64,000 bases of DNA, from the NCBI RefSeq assembly GCF_051401765.1, contig NC_135071.1:6798961-6862960 (forward strand), given 5' to 3'. Below, in pieces: positions 45,480 to 56,380 of this stretch (positions within the stretch are counted from its first letter, which is position 1; each line of letters begins with the position of its first letter). Below the pieces are notes generated by a model. It was not told where the DNA came from and made no database searches. It saw only the letters and a program-made list of their open reading frames with translations. The stretch is from Calliopsis andreniformis (Eukaryota > Arthropoda > Insecta > Hymenoptera > Andrenidae). Made by a program: the position numbers and the translations under genes.

Positions 45480-46280
45480 TGAAATCTAAAGTTTTAGGTC
45501 TAAAATTTAAAGTTTAAACCGAAGGAGGAAAACTGACGTGTGAAAGTAGAATATTAGCATTTGAAATTTCAAGTTTGCAGTTTGAAATTAGACTTTTGAC
45601 GTTTGTACCTTGAATATTGAAGCCCAAAATTTAAAACGTAAGGTTTGTTAAGCTGTCACGTTTGAAATTTGATAAATGAAGTTTGAAACCTGAAATCTCA
45701 AATCCAAAGTTTGTAGTTTAAATCCAAACGTTCCATGTTTTAAATCTATCATCTGAAATCTAAATATTAAAGATTTAGATATGAAGTATTATGTTTAAAG
45801 TGTGATGGTTGAAATACGAAGTTGAAAAGTGACCATAACTTACATTCTTTAAATATTTGCAAGACTACACAATAAGTAAATTATAGGCTTAAGAGAAAAT
45901 GAATATTACTAATAAGGATAAAATATTAGCTACGAAAAGTAAACTCCTTTCGTCTATATATCACTACTGAAATTTCCAAATACTAATATTCAAGTTTCTA
46001 AATACTTTAATAATCCAATTTTCAAATATTCCGTTACTCAAATTTACAAATATTTCAACATTTTAGTATAAAAACTTTCAGATATATCAGAGTTAACATT
46101 TTAAAATATTTGAGTATTCAAATTTTAATTTACGCATTTAAATATTCCACTATTAAAATTTTGAAATATTTTAATATTCATAGATTCAAATTAGTCTCAT
46201 ATTTAATTTTTAAATCTTTCAGTATTAAATTTTCCAAATATTCCAATATTTAAGTGTCCAAATATTCTGCTCTTGAATTG
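45480..46280. repeat. Degenerate low-complexity array with strand switch
   Basis: From 45480 to 45840 the words are AGTTTGAAA, GAAATTTAAAGT and TTTGAAATTTG. From 45960 to 46280 they are mostly their complements: TTCAAATATTCC, ATTTTCAAATATT and CAAATTTTAAA. No fixed unit is conserved, but the spacing of TTGAAA/TTTCAA words is about 10-20 bp. Similar shorter arrays occur at 500, 16060, 26500, 34070, 35960, 47160, 52140 and 59150. Confidence 0.7.
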
Positions 46281-46935
46281 CTTGTGACCGAGGGTATATA
46301 CTTGAGACGTGTATACGCATACTAATGACTTGTTAATGACAGGGGTCTGGTCGAGGAATCAAAAAGCAGTGAAAGCCTCATCTTTTTCGCAGCTTCAAAA
46401 GAACGCAAAACATTTTTACATTCCGTTTTAGATGTATGGTCAGCTTCCACTTTTGCAAGGAGGAAAGCACATGGAATCTCAGCCACGCAATACGAAAATC
46501 CGTGCAATTCGACCTACTGAAACTGGATGATTCCCACAACCATCCCCCTTTATTCCCCGAGAGATTTTTGCGGAACCTCGCTTTACCAACTGCATTCTAT
46601 CCAGAAGACTCCTTTCTCATCTTCAAGATAAGACATCTCAATTTCAGCGACTTCTCTCTTCTTTCTTCTTCCGGTGCTTTCTTCTAGCAAGAGCCTTATT
46701 AACTCCTTATATAACTGAGCCACAAAATATCGATTATGGCAAACGCTTCCATCCACGAGTGCGTATGCACTTGTTATCGAACTGCTGAATAATTAGCCAA
46801 TTATCACTAGGACAAGCCTGTTAGTTCATGGTTTGCTTAAGGTGCATCTCTAGTGAATAGTTCAAATGGTTAGATCCACATTAATTGCAAAGCATTGTAG
46901 GGGCATGTTAAGATAACAGTTCTAGAAATTTCAGA
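46281..46935. other. Unassigned stretch
   Basis: The complementary frames at 46322-46507 (-) and 46436-46687 (+) have no recognised domain. Confidence 0.4.
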
Positions 46936-47170
46936 ACTAACTAGTCTGCAATTGGGTCAAAGCAGTTTGTTTTGAATAGTCGTGAAGATCTCTGAAATAA
47001 GAATGCTGTATTTTATTTGACATGAGATATGTTAAATTAAAATTTGTGAAAATAACTAATTAGTTCATAATTCTGTAAGAGTAGTTTGTTCAATTCACCT
47101 TGGAATGTCTGAAGTAAAAATGCTGATATTTGATTAGACAGGAGTCATATTAAAGAATTTTAAAACTTTG
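46936..47170 (+). repeat. Diverged tandem duplication, period about 119 bp
   Basis: AACTAACTAG..AGCAGTTTGTT..TCTCTGAAATAAGAATGCTG..ATATGTTAAA (46936 on) recurs as AACTAATTAG..AGTAGTTTGTT..GTCTGAAGTAAAAATGCTG..ATATTAAAG (47055 on). The copies differ at many positions, so the duplication is old. Confidence 0.65.
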
Positions 47171-48335
47171 AATGCCAGGTTTGAAACTGCATACGTTAAA
47201 CATCAGTCTTCAAAATTCAGACCTGAAATTTCAAACTTCGAAATTCAAACATTAGGCTTCATATCTGAGGCTTCAATATTCAAATGTTACACCTGAGGCA
47301 TCAAATCATTAAAAAAATTTCATATCCAAGACTTCAAAACTAATAAAATTGACATATTATTTTTCTTCGATAGTATTAGAAGCAGAAAATAGAATTATAT
47401 TTGTAGAACTACATAGATAAAAGATCAAGCTGTATGGTAGTACCGCGACGCTAATTATATGTAGGGCGTAGCCAGCACTGCCGTGCACATTGTTTGGAGT
47501 GTTGCGCATGAAAAACATTAATCGTATATATCATTGGATCCGTAGCTCAAATCTAAATTTGAATAACATTATCGCAATACAATGTTGGTACGATCATCTG
47601 ATTAAGCCTAGTCTCATCAAAATTGATGCAGCTGTTGCTGAAATCTCTTGATGCGATCCAGAAAAGTGCCACTTTCAACAGTTTATTTTCAAGATTTCTT
47701 TTTCTTAGGCGTAGGAGCAACTATACATTATACGAGGGGTACCTGGCGCGGCAGACTACTAATACTCGATATTTGGGTCTTAAAAATCAAAATTTCATCA
47801 ATATTTGATCTACATTTCTTTAATATCGACTGTAAACGATCAATAATATCCTCAATAATTTTCGATACTGATCGTTCGATACAGTCATTCTCCTTCCTAC
47901 TTGTGTACAGGCTTAAAAAGAATAATGTTAAACAAATTATGTATTACTTTCATGGTAATAATACTCGCTTTTCCATTGTAAACCACTCGCGCACTCTCAA
48001 TGTTTCAGCGTATCTATGACTTTAACACTAATTAAAGTTTAATCGATTGACACACAAGGCAAAAGAAAAATGTACTCATTTTGCTGTCATTTACGAAAGT
48101 AATAAATTATTGAAAACGGCGGACTTTGCAACTTTTCAATTCCCGTTCTTTTGATGACGAGTAACATGGGATCCTTTTCTCATTTAAGAATATATTAAAA
48201 AATTTCATGAATCAAATTGAATAATTCATTATATTACTAAATACGTTGCTTTACTTAAAAAAAATGCATAGTATTTCTCCTGCTTGACTAGTAATAATCA
48301 AACCTTTCTTCAATGTCACAAAAATCCGTGAAATT
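47171..48335. other. Unassigned stretch
   Basis: A low-complexity patch (GAAATTTCAAACTTCGAAATTC) lies near 47230. The overlapping frames at 47623-47808 and 47648-48019 have no recognised domain. Confidence 0.45.
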
Positions 48336-49954
48336 CCCTCAGATAACCTTAAAAAGGTAAAAGAAAGCATACCAAGTATATACGTTCCCTTGAAAAGTAT
48401 ACCCTAAAGAAACCAATCTCCCACAAAGCATCAATCACTTGAAAAAATCAATTTGAGATGTTAGGATAAACGAATTCATTGAAATCATTGGAAAACGCCA
48501 AGCGCAAGAATTCAATCTTCTGTCAAAACATTGCGAATATTGTAGTCCCAACAAATACCACTTTTAGTCTTATTGCTGCCGCTACAGTGTGTTTCTCATT
48601 AAAATTATTTTTAACACTAATTGCACATGCTACACGAAAATCATGTTCCACCCTGTGAAGTACGCCTACAGCTTTATGACAAGAAATCAGCTTACAAAGT
48701 CATTGTTCATGCTACAGTTAGTAGATTACTTCACTAAGAAATACTTCACTAAGAAAAGAAGTTCAATAATAATAATAATGACTGTACAATCCTCTTGTAA
48801 TAGTAATAGTACACAGTAATAGTACACACAATAGTAACAGTTGACGGGTAACGAATGAACCCGCAGGTCGCCAGTTCGTCTCCCCTGTCGAAGTGAACTA
48901 TCGCATTGACATTTGCATCCTCGATGCCCACGTAGAGCATCAATGAAATATTAAAAGTGTCTAGTTCTTTTGTAGCGAAGTGGTCATGCAATAGAAACGT
49001 ACACGAGTTTAATACTATCCTGGCATATTAACAAATAATTAATAATATAATATGCGTCCAGTGATTTACGCGTGTAGTAAAGAAAACTAAGTTGAAAATG
49101 CGAATCGCGAACTATGGTTGCTAGACTCTAACTGTTTGCGTGCCTAAACATCGTTTTTTTTCATATCCTAAAGACTAGAGACTGCGATAGAAAATGAGAA
49201 GGATGGAAAAAGGACTCGAAGACGAAAAGAAAAGCGGAAAAAACAGAGGAAAGAGTAAAAAGTGGAAAGCTGTCCTGAGCAGCGTGCGGGTCTGGTCGCC
49301 AAATGTGACTGACAATGATCAGACCCAAGCAAATCCTTGGGATAAGATGCATAAAGAATAGGCAGGAAATCGTAAAATACTACAGAAAGGGGTTAAGAAA
49401 AGCGTAAGTCGAATAGACAGTCAGAACAGGAAACGGAAATGGAAATTGAGAGAAACAACGGCAAAGCCGTGATGGCAGTGCCGAACTCCCACAGTAGTAA
49501 CCCTGAGTTTATAACAATTAAATTTCTTTACAAAAGGGCCCACCAAGTATTTCTTAGTCAAGTAATCTACTAACTGTAGCATGAACAATGACTTTTGTAA
49601 GTTGATTTCTTGTCATAAAGATGTAGGCGTACTTCATACGGTGGAACATGATTTTCGTGAAGCATGTACAATTAGCGTTAAAAATATTTTTAATGGGAAA
49701 CACACTGCAGCGACAGAAATAAAACTAAAAGTGGTATTTGTTGGGACTACACTATTCGCAATGTTTTGATAAGATTGAATTCTTGCGCTTGGCGTTTTCC
49801 AGTGATTTCAATGGATTCGTTTGTCCTAACATCTCAAATTGATTTTTGCAAGTGAGTGACGCTTTGTGGAAGATTGGTTTCTATAGGGTACACTTTTCAA
49901 GGGAACGCATATACTTGCCGTGCTTTTTTTACCTTTCTAAAGTTTTTTGGAGGG
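48336..49954. mobile_element. 1.6 kb DNA element with 411-bp inverted repeats
   Basis: The left arm 48336-48746 and right arm 49544-49954 match almost throughout in inverted orientation. Examples are CCAAGCGCAAGAATTCAATCT/AGATTGAATTCTTGCGCTTGG, AGTCCCAACAAATACCACTTTTAGT, GATTTCTTGTCATAAA and GTAGATTACTT(C/G)ACTAAGAAATACTT. Outer ends are CCCT(C/A) and GGAGGG. ATT lies directly outside both ends and could be a 3-bp target duplication, but this is weak. The 800-bp core contains no transposase. The short frames at 48589-48819 and 49581-49769 are mirror products of the arms. Confidence 0.85.
48747..49543. other. Core of the 1.6 kb inverted-repeat element
   Basis: It holds an AAT microsatellite (48765-48780) and several AGTAATAGTACACA repeats (48800-48840). 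A GC-richer block (48840-48940) and a purine-rich tract (49180-49270) follow. No coding sequence is recognised. Confidence 0.5.
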
Positions 49955-52139
49955 ATTATAATGTAGAGCAGTAATTATTCATTAACTTATTCGTTAACTG
50001 GAGGCATTTTTATCTGTATTTTATTAACTATAATTACACTTTGGCAATTATAATCTTTAGTATGTCATTTTTCATTCATGAAGCTAAATTTTTTTTGTTG
50101 AATCCAAATCAAGTGAATTCTACTCCGTTAACTTTACATGTTTAAACAATTCTTTTTCTGAATAAGTTGAAAAACTATTCCTGAGCAAATTTAATAATAT
50201 GAGTCTGGTCTTCTTGAAGCATGATTGCTTGTCCAATATTTTATTTTATTGTATTATTTCAATTTTTCATTGTTCATAACCTAAAAACTTCTAACCCCTA
50301 CAAAACACGTGCATCCCCAGACTAAATTACGTTTTATTATGTGGTTCTGCTCAATCATGAGATCATGTTCATAATTTTTTCCATGATGCTATTATCCTCT
50401 AAGCGTACCTAGAACCATAAAATTTTAATTCGTTAATGAATACTACCGACTCTCAAAAATGGAACAAATATAAAGTAACATTACAATAAACTCACTTATA
50501 ATTTCATTCATGTCTAGGGATAATGTATATTACTGTACATCGCGATGACAAAGTCATCCATGGTATTTCATCCGCTTCCTTGTCCTCCAGTAACCAGACA
50601 ACATAATTTGCATTAACACATTGTAACAGAGACAGAAGCGAAATGCGGTTACAGACAGAAAAATATTTGTCTAGGTCGGCAGGTGCGGTTTGGCGTAAAA
50701 CTTTCTCACTAGATAAAAACTCGAAATTCTGCCCCATAAGTTCACGTCGGGACCTCTATTTACAGAAATCCTAACGCGGAAAATGCAGAAGGTGTTTTGT
50801 GCGTGTACGTACATTGCGTTCTTTTCCTAGTCCAGCATTAAAATTAATGGCCCACCACGTTATTTCACCAGTCAGAATTTTAAACACAACCTCGGTGTTC
50901 CTGTTTGCACCATTTCTCTTTAATGTTGAAAGGACATTCTCACTGCGATTTTCTCTTTGACCGTTTTTGAGAGCTAGCAAGAATCAAATCTCTAACTCAG
51001 TTAGGACTAATTAAATGACCATGTCTTAACACTCCTTGTACCATTTTACGAGTGATCTATTTAGGGGTTTTTTATTCAGATACAGAACACTCTGTTCACT
51101 CGATTCTGTGAAATGCTAAATTTTGCAATATTTTGTGTATATGAAGGGTGTACCATGCGACTGGGGCAAGCTGTATGTACCTTTAAAATGGTTTAAGATA
51201 GATAAAAATGTTATCAGACAAAATTGAATGGTTTCGAATAATACGTAACATGACAATAATTTGATGCATGTGCATCAAATAAAAAGCACATTTTCGCTGA
51301 ACTATCTTGTGTACCATTATGCATTATAAATTATACCATTACAATATTCGCATGGCCATCGCGATGACAGGACCTAAATCAATCGATTCTAGTTTTATGG
51401 GGTACTTAACCGTTTCAGATTCGGACGATTTCGAGCTATGAGAGAAAGTCTTTTGTTACTATTTATTAATAATAATAGCCTAAATAAGCTTCATATGTAT
51501 ATAATTTGATGATTTTGAATCTTTAAGCTTAGTATAAAGTATTTCCTGAAGTTAGTGCAATGTGTTTTCCAATAGTCATGAATTTCAATGCATACGAGAT
51601 TGGCAATACTAAGGTTGTTGCATATTACAACGCAAAGCGATTTTCAGCATAAACATTAACACCATAATGCGAAGACGCGTTGCCAGAGGAACACGAAACA
51701 AGGGGAGTGTTTTCACTGTTGCACGTTCTATTAATACCTCTTATCCTCATATTTTCACCTCTTGTCACCCTGATCCGACGTGACATTGTTTAGCAGCTGC
51801 GCAAATACGGTACGCATCGCATCGCATCTGAAATTTTTCTGGCTCGACATATCCTTGTCCAGTACACTGTTTATGCAAATACTGGCGATAAATCGCATCG
51901 TCTCATGAATTTGTTACTTTCGGCTAGTCGCTCTACTCCGAGTCTCTCCTTGGCAACAGTTAACAGTTCGTAAATATCACAAAGTTGGTGGATTTTGAAC
52001 CCATATGCGCTTTGATATAAACACCTGGAACAGGGGAATACTATACATCACTGCCTCATCAATTTTTCAACTTAGGATCTTTTCTAGGAACATAGGACAT
52101 ATTTATACAAAGATGCGTATTTATAGGGAGAAAACGATA
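49955..52139. other. Unassigned stretch
   Basis: A perfect 10-bp palindrome, ATTTGATGCA-TG-TGCATCAAAT, lies at 51259-51280. The minus-strand frames 50504-50737 and 50771-50980 look less repetitive than most but match no family I know. Confidence 0.45.
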
Positions 52140-52440
52140 CTGCAAAATGGAGAAATTCAAGAACTGAATAACTTAACAATTGAAGAATGCAACAACTGAG
52201 GAGTTCAACAATTAGAGAATTAAAGTAATGCGGATTTCAAGAGCTGGAAAAAACGATTAAAGAGGTTAATAATTGGAGTATTCAAGAATTAAAGAATTCA
52301 ACAACTGCAGATATCTAAAATTGAAGATGATAAAAATTGAAAAAATCAATAATTCGAGAGTTCAAGTTCTTAAGTATTCAATAATAGAATTATTCAGCAA
52401 TTTTAGAGGTTCAGGTTAATGTGTTCAAGAATTAAAAAGT
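52140..52440 (+). repeat. Degenerate AATTCAAGAATT-type array
   Basis: Repeated words GAATTCAACAA, AATTGAAGA, TTCAAGAATT and AATAATTGGAG occur at about 12-20 bp spacing. This is the purine-rich strand version of the low-complexity class. Confidence 0.6.
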
Positions 52441-53879
52441 TTGAGGAAAAAAGAGATTTGAGAAATTTCTTTTATTACGCTATGCAACCCCTTGTGATGA
52501 TATTAGCAATATGCATCTTCTAGTGCATGCTAACATTTTAGAAGTATGTACATGTATAATTCTTTTTCAAGAATTTAAGTCTAATTAATACGGCAGAACT
52601 TGATTGACACAAACTGAATTATTTAGATTACAGTTACTTAATGTATATAATTATAAATACAGTTTATGATTTTTAAGAAAGTGATGTATGCTCAGAAGAG
52701 GACGAATAGGTGGATTGCCTAGAAAGACGTCTATCGAGTATAGAGAAAAATATCCCTTATAACAGAGCTTGTGTATTAAATCGGTTTTATTACTTTCGTA
52801 TAGTATTTGAATAGTTTAACAATATGAGATTTTAAGTATTAAAGTGGAAGTTAGGTCCTTTCTAATAACGTAGGATACATTCACATTGAAGTTTGTGTTT
52901 GTGTCGTTTCGCTACAAATATACAAAGAAACATTACAACATTTTGGACACATAACATGGATACCTAAAAGAAAGAAAATTTGTGCATCAGTGACCTTTTA
53001 GTCTTTTTTACTCTAAGAACCTTTCTAGTGAGATAAGACAAATTTTCATCTAAGCATGGAGATTCCATTTTGAAACTCCAAACGACCCATCATCGTCTGT
53101 ACAGTCAAACGAACCTAGCGAATATAGAAACCTACTGAAACCATCGGCAGTAAAGAGAATAAAATTTCTACCCCTCTCAAATCCATGGATTTATTTCCAG
53201 GATCCAGCAATACAAAAGCACACTATGTTACAGCTCGTAGACAGAACGTACGACTTTCAATATTGCGCTCCACCAAACCTATCGAAAGACGTCTTCGAGA
53301 AGGGTTCATAAAAAATATTGAAGTTCATGAATAGGACGCGGAAAGCGCTTACTTGATAACTCGTGTTGCATATAGCGATGCCTCTCCGGTTTTACTGTCA
53401 GATTTATTAAACTGAATTGAAAGAGCTCGAGGAACCCCTTGTATATAAGTTTTTTAAGGCTCCCGTGTGTTTTGGGAGAACCTAGGACGATTCGTTTATT
53501 TTGAAAGAGACGAATCACGATTAAACCTCTGAGAAATGAAGCCTAGACAATGCTACATGAATTCAGTATAATTGTGAATCAACTTAATGTAACTTTCCAA
53601 GTCCAAATTAGCTGATTTTAATATAAACAAATCTCCTAAATATTGATATTACATTTAGACTAAATTAAACGAATTATATATACATACTTATACAATATAC
53701 ACATTTAATAACATAGATATGTTGGTGAGAACGGAGACAGATGTAACATTTCTTAAATTTGGTCTAGTTGTCAATTACCTTTTAAGGTATAAAAACAAAA
53801 CTTATGCCCTAAGAAAGTATGTTTATTGTCATTATAATTCATTATAATACGTTTATTATATACACTCACATTTTAGCCT
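52441..53879. other. Unassigned stretch
   Basis: I see no gene. Frame 53306-53518 (-) has no known domain. Confidence 0.45.
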
Positions 53880-55700
53880 TGCATGATAAGTGTCAAAGAG
53901 TTATGACTTACAATACAGAGCCAAGGTCTTATGGAGTAAACTTTGCACTAAGAGTATATCGAATAGAGAATCAAACTTGTATAATTTAACACACAAGCTT
54001 TCTGGCCTACCTGGATGGATAAATTTAGTGGAGCACTCCCGTTCTATGCTTCCCAAACGAATAGATTCCCTACAACCATCAGAACCGGTCCTCAGAATCG
54101 AAAACAATTTTGTACCATATCTGTAGGATCAATGGATAGGGCTAATAATAACTACACAATTCGTACTGAACTAATATAGACATAGATATATGTATTAATC
54201 AAACAACTCAACAACTTATTCAACGTTCGACGCTCATTTAACGCTTTGTTTCAACTGACTGCTCAAACCTACTACGCTCCCCAAGTGCCACATTCATCCT
54301 ATAATCTTATCCCACACTGTCATCCATACCAACCTCCACGTGCAGCCTTAGAAACTTTCCTTCTTTGTAACCGTTCCACACTAATCCACGCACTCTTTCA
54401 TTCAGTTTCAACTGTCCCAAGCACACCCGCCTACGTTACACTCGCCGATCGCTCAATACATTCTAGTAAACACTCATATGCCACAGATACTACCTATCTC
54501 GATAGCTATAACACGATATGCTCCTTAGTAGAGATAAACACTGAATTGAAGTGCCGCCTTCAGCGCTCAGCTGACCTTAACCTATTTCTGGAACATTTAG
54601 GCAATAGGTCCCATAACGTAATATCCTTTTTTATTAATGGGAGCAGAAACAAAGAAACGGGAAACGCTGACTGTACCTCCTTTTCGCCGGAAGTAAATAT
54701 CTCGCTCGTGCTAGGTCTCAATAACCGGATAAACATATTCACAGCAAAATGCATAACGATTTATCGTGTTATTGAGCTGGCCTCCAAGCACTCTAAAGAT
54801 AATGTGTACGTATACTCTGACAGTTTACGTGCCTTACAAACCCTGAGCAAGGGTTCTAACACTGTTAAAGTTAGCCTATTTTTTATAGATGCTTATAAAA
54901 GAATATTAAAAAAATATTATAAACTCCCACTTTCGAGAAAACAGAAAACTTCCCCTCTTTTGGATTCCCACTCATTCTGGAATACATTACAATGAAAAAG
55001 TGAACGCGTAGATGAAAGAAGCAGTTCATCTCAAAATTTCTAATAACGTCTTAGTTCTCTACACTAATTTCGCTCAAAGTCTCAGAAAGCTAACTAAAGT
55101 GGAAACAGAGATACAAGTACTTAAAGAAGCCAAGTTTTTCACATTTTTCTACAAGTCAGGTACTAGGCGATGGTATAATCACTACACTCTTTCCAGAGAT
55201 TTTATTACCTGGGTCAACAGTCTTCATTCTAATCATTATCATTTGGCGTTATCTCTATCAAAAACGATAAAAAACATTTAGATAAACATATTTTAAGTAA
55301 CGATAAAAAGAAATATATTTTAAATTACGAAAAGTAAAAAGAATAATCAACTTCGTACATACATTTCTTTGGTATTGCGTATTGATTTAATGACATTTTT
55401 TCTCTACTCCAAATTACATACAATTATGACGGATTTAGTGAAGATTACCTATGGCACAGTCTTTATGGGACCAGCCTTTACAATTTGTACATTAGATCTA
55501 TTTCTCTCTCAAGCAGCTTTTAATGAAGGCTCGAAACAAACCAGACATATGCAGGTATTATTACGCGTAGAATTCCTATCCTATATGCCAGTTTGAATGC
55601 CTTACTTCTTCACTGTTTTCTTGCTAATATATTGGCAATTTTTATTATTATGCTTTTTTCTATTTATTATGCTCCCATAGTGACATATTATTTCTGTCCC
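53880..55700 (+). pseudogene. I-clade LINE ORF2, 3' half, broken
   Basis: The plus strand carries the connecting region after the reverse transcriptase (YRAKVLWSKLCTKSI, then LSGLPGWINLVEHS, about 53910-54030). An RNase H domain follows: FFINGSRNKETGNADCTSFS near 54630 (the usual DGS is NGS, so the first catalytic Asp is gone), FTAKCITIYRVIELASKH near 54740 and VYVYSDSLRALQTLSKG near 54810. FWIPTHSGIHYNEKVNA near 54955 matches the WIPxHSGIxGNExxD segment and is followed by a stop. The tail resumes with RDFITWVNSLHSNHYHLALS (about 55195) and a decayed EDYLWHSLYGTSLYNLY segment (about 55440). The 249-codon open stretch at 54246-54995 is the longest part. The reverse transcriptase is missing upstream. 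It belongs to the same clade as 16470-20330 but is a different copy, in the opposite orientation. Confidence 0.85.
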
Positions 55701-56011
55701 CACCCTCGTTTTCTAAAGTAAAAATGTTATACTTTATAAACAACAAAAGACTTATTGATAACACATACAAGAAATTACAAAGATATTATCTAAGAATGGT
55801 CTGACAAATAATTGGCTCAATATCCATAATTTAACTGTAAATATTAAGAGAAAAAAAAAAGAAAAAAATCAAAAAAGCGGAGACTTACTTACTAAAGGAT
55901 GATCTAGATACACAAGTTAAGTCAAATGATGAAACAAAAAAAACATTACTATACACATGTAACCGTGAAATAAAAACATTCTGAAAACGCTTGTAGAAAG
56001 GAAAGGAGGCT
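55701..56011. other. A-rich stretch
   Basis: A-tracts at 55850-55875 and 55935-55950 follow the LINE fragment. They could include its degraded 3' tail. No gene is seen. Confidence 0.4.
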
Positions 56012-56380
56012 TGTTATTTTCACGATGACATTACTTTTGTCCCTGTTCTCCTCTGTCTCTTAAACATGTACTGTTCAGAGCTGCTAAAGTTGCACCCGGG
56101 ACAGCACAGATGGGTCCCTCACTCGCATTAATTGATTTCGCCTTTCATCAGTAGCTATGATCGCTTCGGCTGAAAGTACGCGTGAGATCAGCTGAAACCT
56201 ATTCACTGTGACCAATTACACTGTCATACTTTGCAGATGCAAGTTTACCAACTCTGAATAGTAGATGTTTAAAAGGAAGCAGGAAGGTGCACCGTTATAT
56301 ACTTTAATAAGTAGTTTCTCAAATAAAGTAGTTTATTCTGTACCGCAACCGTTGTACGGAATTGCTGTTTAATTCTAACA
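56012..56380 (+). mobile_element. Possible solo LTR (369 bp)
   Basis: It starts TGTTATTTTC and ends TTCTAACA (TGTTA..TAACA). AATAAA occurs at about 56322, roughly 55 bases before the end, as expected for an LTR polyadenylation signal in this orientation. The flanks (AGGCT and GGAAT) do not form a target duplication, so the call is tentative. Confidence 0.4.

Noticed and set aside
50504..50980. Two adjacent minus-strand frames as exons of a host gene
   Set aside because: The composition looks somewhat coding-like, but no domain is recognisable and splice signals are not compelling.
51120..51310. GGGTGTACC..GGTACAC as a mariner-type element
   Set aside because: The putative ends match over too few bases and no TA pair is present.
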